A DNA stretch of 64,000 bases. Source: Hortaea werneckii (Eukaryota > Ascomycota > Dothideomycetes > Mycosphaerellales > Teratosphaeriaceae). Positions 12,584 through 21,840 of this stretch are shown piece after piece (position 1 is the stretch's first letter; each line of letters starts with the position of its first letter). The stretch spans positions 372,001 through 436,000 of the forward strand of contig JBAOKB010000020.1 of the NCBI GenBank assembly GCA_037044905.1, given 5' to 3'. The notes under the pieces were generated by a model that saw only the letters and a list, made by a program, of their open reading frames with translations, had not been told where the DNA came from and did no database searches. The position numbers were made by a program, and so were the translations under genes.

Positions 12584-12942
12584 TTTAGACATCGTGAGGC
12601 ACATTGTACATGGTACATAGTACCGATCTGGTTCAAGGCGCGGCATTCGGTCCCGAGTCTCCCGCATCGTCGGACGGCGGATCTAATCAGCTCGGCTATC
12701 AATCAAATGCCATCTCCGCCGCTGGGGTAAGGTAGTAGTGACTGCCAGTGCCTGCCTGGGCGAGCTTGTCCATCACGCGCAAAGCCGACTTCACCTCCGC
12801 CAACCCGCCGGGTCACTTCTGAGCTTCAGCTCTGCAGACACTACCGCCCCGGTGCATACCGCACACTCGACCTCAAGCGCCATCGCGGGGCAGCTCACAT
12901 GCCCGCGCTCAAAACCAAGAGCTTGAGCGCGTTATTTCCACC

Positions 12943-15900
12943 ATGAGGGGCGCCACAAATGGTCTGCTGCCCGAGCACGTCGACGGCCATAGATCGAAAC
13001 ATCCGCAGCCTGTGCTAGACATTCTGCCTCCGTCGGGTCTGCAGGAGGGGACGGTGGTGGCCGCGTCAGCATCCTCATCGCGCCGCTTCAGCGCTTCGAG
13101 TGAGCAGCAGGGGGACGGGGATGACCGCGAAGACGACACCGATTCCGACGAAGATGGCGGCCTTACCATGCCGCAGCAGCAACGGCTGCCACCGAATGGT
13201 ACACCTCAGCATCCTCCCGGAGGGTCGGCATCTCCAGCACGGTCCCGGGCTGGCTCGGGGCACCAAAGCAGGCGAAGCGGTGCGCACGGCAAGCTGCCTG
13301 GGCATGAGGACGACGACGATGGCAAGCTCAAGATGCGACACGGCTGGGAGGTCCAACTTGAATCACAAGAGCGAGCCAACTTGCTTAGTCAGACCTTCTT
13401 CATGTACTTCGAGGACAAACGGCATGAGACCGCGGGCAATCCACCACCGGAATATGATCCGAAAAACATTGTGTCGGAGTGGAGGATGAAGGACCGACTG
13501 AAGACGGTAAGTGCTATACTTGCAGTCTGTTTAAACGTAGGCGTGGATCCGCCCGACGTGATCAAGCCAAATCCCTGCGCGAGGCTTGAATGCTGGGTGG
13601 ATCCGCTGCCGCCTGAAGGAGCGGCGCAGGGCGGGCAGAGCAGCAACAACACAAACGCCCAGATTGGCAAGAATCTCCAATCGCAATACGAAAATCTCTC
13701 TCTGCGCACACGATACAAAGTGATTTTGGACCCTACCATTGAAGAGCTGAAGCGGTACACCACGAGCCTGAGAAGAACAGCACATCAAGAGAGGATACTC
13801 TTCCATTACAACGGACATGGTGTACCTAAGCCCACTGGAAGTGGCGAGGTATGGTGTTTCAACCGCAGCTATACCCAATACATTCCCATAGGCCTGAACG
13901 ATTTGAGCGAATGGGTTGGCGCTCCTGGACTCTGGGTTTGGGATTGCAGCAACGCAGGCGGCATTATCAAAAACTTCTTGGACAGTGTCACCAAACACGC
14001 ACAGAACCAAGCGGAAGCGCTGAAACGCGATCCAAATCGTGCTCAGCAGGGCCCGCACACGAAGTGGGAAGACTGCATCCACCTTGCTGCGTGTCGTGAG
14101 AATGAAGTCTTACCAACAAATCCGCAGTTACCCGCGGACATTTTCACTTCATGTCTCACAACACCTATAGCAATGGCTGTTCGCTTCTTCCTCTTGCAGA
14201 ACCCGTTACCAAGCACAAGCACCATTAGCCTAGAAGCGGCCAGGAACATCCCCGGCAAAGTCAGTGAACGTAGAACCCCGCTGGGCGAGCTAAATTGGAT
14301 ATTCACCGCCATCACCGATACTATCGCATGGAACTGCCTGTCCAAACCGCTTTTTAAGAAACTGTTCCGGCAAGACCTCATGGTCGCCGCGCTGTTCCGA
14401 AACTTCTTACTTGCGCAAAGGGTGATGCGCATTTACCACTGTCACCCCGTCTCCTATCCGGAGATACCGGATACACACAACCACCCTCTCTGGCAATCTT
14501 GGGATCTCGCTGTAGAGATGATTCTCGCGCAGCTGCCTCGCTTGCTCGAGCAGCAGAGAAGCCAGGAAGCTACTGCTGAGGTGGCGCACGCTGCTATTGC
14601 GTTGAATGGCGTGCCAAACCAGCAACAGCAAGTCCCGCAACAGCCGATGCCCGGCATGCCTGGTGCCCCTGGCCAAGAGCTGGAATATACGCACTCTGAC
14701 TTTTTCGCGGATCAGCTGTCGGCGTTCGAGGTGTATCTCTCATCCGCACCAGCCAACTCAGGAGCAACGGGTTATGGTAAACCGCCCGAACAGCTACCAA
14801 TCGTTCTGCAGGTGTTACTCAGTCAAGTCCATCGACTAAGAGCTCTGATCCTTCTAAGCAAGTTTCTTGATCTGGGGCCCTGGGCCGTTAATCTCGCGCT
14901 CAGTATCGGCATCTTCCCTTATGTACTGAAGCTGCTTCAGAGTCAAGCCTTGGAGCTTAAGCCGCCAATGGTTTTCATATGGGCACGGATTTTGGCCGTG
15001 GATCAATCTTGCCAGTCGGACTTGCTTAAGGACAGTGGATTCACCTATTTCACGGCTATTCTCAACTCCGCTACTGGTATACCTTTGGGCAATGTGGCTG
15101 AGCATCGCGCCATGTGCGCTTTCGTGATCGCCATGTTCTGCAAGGACTTCAAACCAGGAAAGCAGGCAGTGCTCGAGAGCAATCCCGAGATCATCGAGTC
15201 ATGCCTGCAGCACCTGCTGGATATGGAGAACCCCCTTTTGAGACAATTCAGCTGTCTCTGTCTGAGTCACTTGTGGAAAGACTTTCCGCCGGCTAAAGGT
15301 GTGGCGCTTTCGTGTCAGGCCCATGCGCGTGTGCGAGATCGTTCCCACGATCCTGTCCCAGAAGTGAGGGCGGCTTGTTTGGATGCATTGTCCTCTTTCG
15401 TAGGCACAGGGACCGGAGAGCCGATTGATACAGCTGTAATACTGGAAGAAGAGACACTTGCGTCAGTAATTGTGGCGATGGGGATGGACGGATCAATCAT
15501 GGTACGCAAAGAGCTTACAATTTTCTATTCCACTTTCATCAGAAAGTACGAGCGGCGCATACTTGTGGCCGCCTGGGAGCAGCTACTTGAAGAGCGGGAT
15601 AAACGGTTCGGCTCGAGCGAGGCTGGCGCAGATGGTGAGGCAGATGAGGAGGACGAACAATCCCAATCAGATGGGACAGTGACTGGGCTCGTTAACGGCG
15701 CTCTGGCCAATGGCAATGGAGATCGAAGTGCCCACACGAGGAGTGTGAGTTTCAATACGGTGGATACAGCGACCTCTTCCGATACCGGTGGCAAGCCTAC
15801 GAGAGCGTTCAGCAAGAAGACAATCTATCGAGCTATGTGGCGGCAGATACTTTCAATGTCTGCTGACCCTCACCCTGAAGTTGCCAAGAACGCTTCTGTG

Positions 15901-17640
15901 GTGGTGGACTTTGTCATCAATGCCTTGCTTGAGTCTCCACTAGGAGAACACGCCAACAACATTCTGGACGATTTGGTCGTGGCCGGGCTGAAGCGTGATC
16001 AGCTAACGCTATCTGGTATGGACCCACTTTCAAAGCAGCGAAGCAAAGACACTCGCCCACAGACTCCGCCCAGTCCTTCGGCTGCTAGCACTATGAGCAA
16101 GCAAGATGGAGGTGGATACTTTGGTCTGAGCAGGACTGCAAGCGTAGCAGCAGCCATGAAGAACTTCTTCGGCGGCGGCGCAAAGACGCCAACTGAGGCG
16201 TCTACTTCCCCTACTCGCTCCCAGCGCAACTCCGTTGTGGGATCAACAGCGCCGTACCGCTCTCGCCCGCTAACGCCCGGCGATGCGGCCATGCTGCCTC
16301 CGGATTCTTTGGATCATCAGATCAATGGTCCACCCCATCAACCGAAAGCCAAGAACCCACGTTCTCCTTTCTTCACCGAGCGTGATTTGAGCAAGCCTCC
16401 GGAGATACCGTTGAAGAGCAACTTCTTCACCTGGTCATCATCGTACTTCCGCGAGCCGCAAATGCGACCGTCTGAGGCAGACGAGCCAGGTAGTCTTGAC
16501 TACAATGAACGGCTATGGCGCCGCAATCGTAACGATAAAATCATTGCCTCTACACAGCCGCTTAAGGAAGCTGCCGGATCTAGGCCGTGGGACATGCCAT
16601 GTGGATATTTCGGCATCGGAGCTGCGCCGGTGAAGATGGTCTTCCATCAATTCGAAAACCACCTGGTGACAAGCGATGACCGCGATTCGATCGCTGTATG
16701 GGACTGGAAGGAAGAGAGACAGCTCTGCCGGTTCAGCAATGGGAATCCGCCTGGGAGCAGAGTGACGGAGTTGAGATTCATCAACGAGGACGATCAGGCG
16801 ATGCTCATGACGGGGTCGAGCGACGGCGTCATCAAAGTCTTCAGGAACTACGACGACGTGAAGAAAGTTCAACTTGCGACGTCCTTCCGCGCGCTATCTG
16901 ACCTAGTTGTGTCGGACAAGATGAACGCGGGCTTGGTCTTCGACTGGCAGCAAGGCCTCGGTCGGGTTCTGGTTGCAGGCGACGATCGAGTCATTCGAGT
17001 TTGGCAGGCAGGCCATGAGCTCTGCATTGCGGACATCCCAGCGCGGTCAGGCTCTTGCATTACCTCCTTGACGTCTGACCAGGTCGAAGGTAACGTCTTC
17101 GTGGCTGGCTTTGGCAACGGCTCCGTGCGCGCATACGACCAGCGGATGAGCGCGAGAGATAGCATGATCATGGACTGGGTGGACCGCAAGACCGACCACC
17201 GATCCTGGATCGTCGGCGTGCATCTCCAGCGCGGCGGCATGCGCGAACTCATCTCCGCCGAGTCCAACGGCGGCGTGCGCCTCTGGGATATCCGCATGCG
17301 CAAGGCTGTCGCCGGGCTCCCCTCGCCTCACAACAACCCTCGCAGCCTGCGCAGCCTCAGTGTGCATGAGCATGCTCCTGTGTTTGCCACGGGCGGCGCA
17401 GACCACACGATTAGAGTGTATAACACTCAGCTTAAGCACCTGAGCAGCTTTGAGCCCTACATGTCTTATCTACGGCTGGCGAATGTCCCAAGGAACGCAC
17501 CCATAACTGCGACGGCTTTCCATCCGCATCGCATGATGCTGGCTTGCGGAGCGGTGAACGACGGACATATCAACATGTTCAAGTGCGAGGCGGAGGATGG
17601 GGTGAGAGGGAGTGGCGTGGTTGATGAGTGGAGAGGCTGA
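12943..17640 (+). CDS. KOG1: TORC1 subunit KOG1/Mip1 (raptor)
   Basis: Scaffold of TOR complex 1 that presents substrates to the TOR kinase; homologue of metazoan raptor and fission yeast Mip1. A single uninterrupted 1565-codon frame carries the whole architecture. After a low-complexity N-terminus of about 130 residues comes the raptor N-terminal conserved caspase-like fold, with SEWRMKDRLKTVSA, then FHYNGHGVP and WDCSNAGG, the positions equivalent to the caspase His and Cys. The middle (about residues 600-880) is helical HEAT-like sequence with RVRDRSHDPVPEVRAA. An acidic/Ser-rich linker follows. The C-terminal about 350 residues are WD40 repeats (for example IAVWDWKEE, VRLWDIRM, HTIRVYNT). 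Length fits the family. The lack of introns over 4.7 kb contrasts with most neighbours. The start is the first Met of the frame and could be a few codons off. Confidence 0.95.
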   Translation: MRGATNGLLPEHVDGHRSKHPQPVLDILPPSGLQEGTVVAASASSSRRFSASSEQQGDGDDREDDTDSDEDGGLTMPQQQRLPPNGTPQHPPGGSASPARSRAGSGHQSRRSGAHGKLPGHEDDDDGKLKMRHGWEVQLESQERANLLSQTFFMYFEDKRHETAGNPPPEYDPKNIVSEWRMKDRLKTVSAILAVCLNVGVDPPDVIKPNPCARLECWVDPLPPEGAAQGGQSSNNTNAQIGKNLQSQYENLSLRTRYKVILDPTIEELKRYTTSLRRTAHQERILFHYNGHGVPKPTGSGEVWCFNRSYTQYIPIGLNDLSEWVGAPGLWVWDCSNAGGIIKNFLDSVTKHAQNQAEALKRDPNRAQQGPHTKWEDCIHLAACRENEVLPTNPQLPADIFTSCLTTPIAMAVRFFLLQNPLPSTSTISLEAARNIPGKVSERRTPLGELNWIFTAITDTIAWNCLSKPLFKKLFRQDLMVAALFRNFLLAQRVMRIYHCHPVSYPEIPDTHNHPLWQSWDLAVEMILAQLPRLLEQQRSQEATAEVAHAAIALNGVPNQQQQVPQQPMPGMPGAPGQELEYTHSDFFADQLSAFEVYLSSAPANSGATGYGKPPEQLPIVLQVLLSQVHRLRALILLSKFLDLGPWAVNLALSIGIFPYVLKLLQSQALELKPPMVFIWARILAVDQSCQSDLLKDSGFTYFTAILNSATGIPLGNVAEHRAMCAFVIAMFCKDFKPGKQAVLESNPEIIESCLQHLLDMENPLLRQFSCLCLSHLWKDFPPAKGVALSCQAHARVRDRSHDPVPEVRAACLDALSSFVGTGTGEPIDTAVILEEETLASVIVAMGMDGSIMVRKELTIFYSTFIRKYERRILVAAWEQLLEERDKRFGSSEAGADGEADEEDEQSQSDGTVTGLVNGALANGNGDRSAHTRSVSFNTVDTATSSDTGGKPTRAFSKKTIYRAMWRQILSMSADPHPEVAKNASVVVDFVINALLESPLGEHANNILDDLVVAGLKRDQLTLSGMDPLSKQRSKDTRPQTPPSPSAASTMSKQDGGGYFGLSRTASVAAAMKNFFGGGAKTPTEASTSPTRSQRNSVVGSTAPYRSRPLTPGDAAMLPPDSLDHQINGPPHQPKAKNPRSPFFTERDLSKPPEIPLKSNFFTWSSSYFREPQMRPSEADEPGSLDYNERLWRRNRNDKIIASTQPLKEAAGSRPWDMPCGYFGIGAAPVKMVFHQFENHLVTSDDRDSIAVWDWKEERQLCRFSNGNPPGSRVTELRFINEDDQAMLMTGSSDGVIKVFRNYDDVKKVQLATSFRALSDLVVSDKMNAGLVFDWQQGLGRVLVAGDDRVIRVWQAGHELCIADIPARSGSCITSLTSDQVEGNVFVAGFGNGSVRAYDQRMSARDSMIMDWVDRKTDHRSWIVGVHLQRGGMRELISAESNGGVRLWDIRMRKAVAGLPSPHNNPRSLRSLSVHEHAPVFATGGADHTIRVYNTQLKHLSSFEPYMSYLRLANVPRNAPITATAFHPHRMMLACGAVNDGHINMFKCEAEDGVRGSGVVDEWRG

Positions 17641-18377
17641 GGGGAAATGTGTGGAGGTAATAATAAACGATGGCGACGAGGTGGGAAAGAGTTTCTACCG
17701 GGCGTGTCGAAGACTTTTGGCTGGATTTAGCATGGCGCTTGGGGGATGCTACATGGTTTCAGGGGAACTTCAGGCGCATTATTGTTCGCTCCAGTGGCAT
17801 TGCATAGTACAAGTCTTCCTGGAGTGCGTCTCGGGTGGATGTAGGAGTGTAGGCTGTATTGAATATTCTACGCAACTGTATATATTTGGCATTGCCCAGC
17901 ACATGTGTTTGGTTCGCGTCAGGGCCTCGGGCGGGTAGTTTCGTCGTCATCGTCACGTGCCCTGTGCTGTCAGGTTCTCCACAAGCAAGCGTCACCAGGG
18001 CAAGGCTAGTGCCGAGTCCGTGCACATCTAGTTGCGGGGTCTGGAGCTCCCTCCACAGGAACAGCTCGCTTGAACAAGTCGGCAGAGGTACATCGTGACC
18101 ACCTGCACGCACTCGCCGACCAAGAGGGGGGAAACCACTGCTGGGACGCAGACGGCTGACTGACTGAGCTTCCTACTGGTAGACTAACCGATCCGTCCGG
18201 ATCGTACGCCTCCTTCGTGAGAGCGCATTGCACACAGTAACTACCAAACCTCGTGCTGCCGAGTGCACGCGCGGAACACGTCGCCAGCAAACATTCACAT
18301 CACAGCTGCAGCACCTTCCGCCCATCCGGCACCGCCTTGAAGCTTCTATACCAACTCAAACCACAACGCCAGCAACA
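17641..18377. other. intergenic spacer
   Basis: Same-strand spacer between KOG1 and the NIPSNAP gene, holding the KOG1 3' UTR and the NIPSNAP promoter and leader. No supported gene. Confidence 0.5.
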
Positions 18378-19629
18378 ATGCTCCCGCGTCGTTTCACTGC
18401 TCGCCTGGGCAGCACCTCTGCACCCGCCTTCGCCCGCCCCCTATCGACAACGACAGCATGTCGCGCCAAAGCCCCAGCACTTTCCGACATCAAGCCAGAG
18501 GACAGCTCCGCTTTCGACAAGAAGCAGGAGTCCTTTAGAAAGAACCTGGTGGACCTCCAACGCAAGAAGAAGGAACAAGAACGTATGGAAGCCCAGCAAG
18601 CTCAGTCACAGTCTGCGTCTCAAGCAGCTAAGTCCCCTTCCTCTTCCCCATCTAGCATGAATCAGTACCTCGAAAGCGAGGGCAAAGGCTCACTCGGTCT
18701 GTCTGCAGGCGAAGCTTCCCGCGACCCGAACGCTGCCAATGGCGGTCCGAAGAAGAAAGGTCCACTCTCGAGCCTCATCTACGGCACCGAAGAGGGTAGG
18801 GAGATGGATAGGGAGATCGAGAGGAGCTTCAGCCAGGTCCTGGCCAGAGGCAAATACGTGCACAGTATCGTCTTCCACGAGGTCAAGCCGGACAAGGTCG
18901 ACGAGTACACCGAGCTGGTCGGCAGCTGGTACCCGAGAATGGCGGGCATGCCGGAGAACAAGGTCAACCTTGTCGGAAGCTGGAGAACGGAGGTTGGCGA
19001 ATGCGACACTTTCGGTAGGTATTGATTGATGCGCTTTGCCCTTGATTTCTTTGTGAGCAGCACTGATCTTCGGGCAGTCCACATCTGGGAGTACCAGCGT
19101 TACACCGGCTACCACGAGTCGATCCACAATATTCAAAACCACCCGGAGTTTGCCGAGTTTGATCGGAAATTGAAGCAGCTGATTGTCAGTAAGAGGACGA
19201 GCCTGATGCAGGAGTTCCGCTTCTGGCCTACTTCTCCCCCGAGGCAGCTGGGCGGTGTGTTCGAGCTGAGGAGCTACACGCTGCACCCGGGTAACTTGCT
19301 GGAGTGGGAGACGCACTGGCAAAAGGGTCTAGCGGCACGTAGGGAGGTCATGGAAGGTTTGTCAATTCCTATTCGCCATGCTCGATTCGCATGTTCTCGT
19401 GTTTTGCTAACACAGGTTAATAGGTGTCGGAGCCTGGTTCGTCCAGATCGGTGCCCTTAACGAGGTCCATCATCTCTGGCAGTTTGCAGATCTCGAGGAA
19501 CGTCGCGCAAGGAGGGAGCAGAGCTGGAGTATACCTGGCTGGGGTGAGACGGTGCACAGGACTGTGCCGCTGATTCAGACGATGAAGAGTCGCATCATGG
19601 TGCCCTGCCCATGGAGCCCAATCGGGTAG
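18378..19629 (+). CDS. NIPSNAP-family mitochondrial protein
   Basis: NIPSNAP proteins are mitochondrial proteins with a ferredoxin-like dimeric alpha/beta barrel; animal members act as mitophagy signals, and the fungal role is unclear. Exons 18378-19014, 19078-19356 and 19424-19629 give 373 aa. The introns (63 and 67 nt) have donors GTAGGT and GTTTGT. The N-terminus is Arg/Ser/Ala-rich with almost no acidic residues, as expected of a mitochondrial presequence. A Lys/Glu/Gln-rich helical linker follows at residues 50-100. Two NIPSNAP domains are visible: one begins around YVHSIVFHEVKPDK and ends with HIWEYQRYTGYH; the second begins FELRSYTLHPGNLLEWE and ends with GALNEVHHLWQF. The final exon ends in a PCPWSPIG tail. 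I chose the ATG immediately before the presequence-like segment. Confidence 0.9.
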
Positions 19630-20145
19630 ATGTGCCTAAGAGACCAGCATCGGGAAAGATGAGGCAGGAAGGTGATTCCAAACAATTGTTACAAAAGGTT
19701 CAATCATCTTTGGTTGAACGGATTAGCTGAAGGGAGAGAATGGAAAATTCTTGGAGCTAAGCATCAGCATGGGTGTTCAAGTCTTTGCATTTGCAAGGCG
19801 GGCGTTTGAAGGGTTCAAGGGAGGGAGCATAGCAGAATGATAAGCGTAGCTTATGCATCGAGATATGATCACAAGGAAATCAGTACAACAGCTCGAAGGC
19901 TCTCATGGGCTTCTCTCTCTCTTCCGTCCTGTAGTCCGTGCACCGGCAGTTTCACGTGCTGATATGATGTCATACTAGTCTCGCGTCTCGCGCGAAAAAA
20001 GTTGGCCCGCGTTGCGCTCCAACATGTAAACATATCTTATGCATCAAGTGTAACCACGTCTTCTTTTCCTTCTCTTTTCAAGCTTGTCACTTTCCCTGGC
20101 CGCTGGACGCCAAGTATCGCCTGAGCTTCGCGTAACCGGTTCAAG
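19630..20145. other. intergenic spacer
   Basis: Spacer between two plus-strand genes. The stretch before 20146 is CT-rich, as in many fungal promoters near transcription starts. No gene seen. Confidence 0.5.
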
Positions 20146-21436
20146 ATGGTCTACATCCGCAATGGGCAGCTGCAACGCCTCAAGGAGTACCAGTACTCCG
20201 GCGTCGACCACAGTCTCCTGTCCCGCTACATCCTGAAGCCCTACTGGTGGAGCAAAGTCATCGACTTCTTCCCCCTGTCGATGGCGCCCAACATGATCAC
20301 GCTGTCGGGCTTCGGCTTCGTCGTCCTGAACATCCTCACCATGCTCTACTACACCCCGGGACTAGACCAGGACTGTCCGCGCTGGGTCTACGCCAGCTGG
20401 GGGATCGGACTCTTCCTGTACCAGACTTTCGACGCCGTGGACGGCTCCCAGGCCCGTCGCACCAAGCAGTCGGGACCCCTTGGCGAGCTCTTCGACCACG
20501 GCGTCGATGCCTTGAACACGTCCCTCGAAGTCCTGCTCTTCTCCGCTACGATGAAGTTCGGGCAGGGCTGGAAGACGGTGCTGGTGCTTTTCGCCTGTAT
20601 GCTTACGTTCTACGTCCAGACGTGGGATGAGTATCATACTAAGACGCTTACTCTGGGGCTTGTGTCCGGGCCCGTGGAGGGGATCCTCACGCTGAGTATT
20701 GTTTATATGATCACGGCGTATATGGGCGGTGGCAGCTATTGGCAGCAGCCTATGCTGCAGGCGCTTGGTGTGCCGAAGTATGATTTCCTGCCGGAGTTGG
20801 CGTATCAGATGGATTTTGGCGAGTTCTTTATGTTTTATGGTGGTTTTGTACTCGCGTTTAACACTGTTGAAAGGTATGTAACCAGGCCCACCCAAGTCTT
20901 GAACAGCTCTGTAGCAAATGCTAATGCTTCGAAGCTCATTGAACGTCATGTCTGCGAGGAGGAAGCGTGGCGAAGCCCCGAGCGAGGCTCTCCTCGGCTT
21001 GCTTCCTTTCTTCACCTCCTGGGTCCTGATCGTCGCCTATCTTGCCCTTCAACCGAACATCCTCGACAACCATCTCGTACCGTTTGTCTGTTACGTGGGG
21101 ATTGTCAACGCCTACAGTGTCGGCCAAATGATTACGGCGCATCTCACCAAGTCTCCCTTCCCGTACCAGAATATCTTGGTCCTGCCACTCATCTATGCAA
21201 TCGTCGACGCGATGGGTCCCGTTCTCGAAGCGCACCTGGGTTTTGGATGGCCAAGTGCTCTGGGCGAGGGCGTTTATCAGGTGGCCTTCCTCTTCACCTG
21301 CTTTGGTTTGGCAGTCGGAGTCTACGGCAGCTTTGTGGTGGATGTTATCGTCACCATCTGTGACTTCTTAGACATCTGGTGCTTGACGATCAAGCACCCA
21401 CACACGGGCGAGAAAGAGAACAAGAAGACATCTTAG
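20146..21436 (+). CDS. choline/ethanolamine phosphotransferase (CDP-alcohol phosphatidyltransferase)
   Basis: Integral membrane enzyme of the Kennedy pathway in the ER or Golgi, transferring phosphocholine or phosphoethanolamine from its CDP form to diacylglycerol. Exons 20146-20873 and 20935-21436 give 409 aa. The 61-nt intron has donor GTATGT and a GCTAATG branch-like site, and ends CGAAG. The complete family signature D-G-x2-A-R-x8-G-x3-D-x3-D is present at residues 99-121, with all metal-binding Asp intact. Several hydrophobic helices follow. The N-terminus (LKEYQYSGVDHSLLSRY) is typical of the CPT1/EPT1 branch. Sequence alone cannot separate choline from ethanolamine specificity. The C-terminus is Lys-rich (ENKKTS). 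It is the last intact gene before the RIP-mutated transposon and itself shows normal composition. Confidence 0.93.
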
Positions 21437-21800
21437 ACTGCTTTTGGGCGCCATCATTGAATGCGATTGTTGCCTGTTTCCACCTGTTCTTTGCGAAGCG
21501 TGGCGCTGGGGAGGAGCCTTGATGTGGGAAGGTGGTTTGGATTCATGTTGTCTGCATCTCCGTGAATTACAATCTAGATTGATATAAAGCCCAAAATCTT
21601 GTGCACGAGTACTTATTAACATCGGCATTTCAGCTCTTCACGATCAACACCACTGAAAATACAGCCGCCGCGTACGTGGAAGGCACAGCGACGGAACTTC
21701 GGAAGGCCTTGACTTCTGACCGGTTATCCTTCGGATCTCATGATGCACCCCACAACCCAAGGTGGGGCACCAGGACCTCTATCACCTGCCACTAGTTGAA
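21437..21800. other. flank between the phosphotransferase gene and the transposon
   Basis: The 3' UTR of the phosphotransferase gene and normal-composition sequence up to the transposon end. CpA and TpG are common here, so the composition change happens at or just inside the terminal repeat at 21801. Confidence 0.6.
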
Positions 21801-21840
21801 CAGAGCCTTTTAGCCACCTTTTTTTGATGCTAGCAAGCAA
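21801..21840 (+). repeat. left terminal inverted repeat of the transposon
   Basis: Begins CAGAGCCTTTTAGCCACC, then a 7-T run and GATGCTAGCAAG. Its reverse complement matches 25550-25589. The first base and two internal differences are C/T or G/A in CpA/TpG context, as RIP would produce; one A/G difference near the inner end is not explained that way. Confidence 0.88.

Larger units (their letters stand above)
11283..12942. promoter_or_regulatory. shared upstream region of the Tea1-like gene and KOG1
   Basis: This 1.66-kb region separates two divergent start codons and must contain both promoters and 5' leaders. It contains a GGC-repeat run near 11536-11562, a purine/pyrimidine-skewed stretch, and a cluster of short inverted repeats near 12541-12625. 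Several ORFs of 60-236 codons overlap here on both strands, but none has a recognisable domain and they are mutually exclusive. I see no third gene. Confidence 0.5.
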
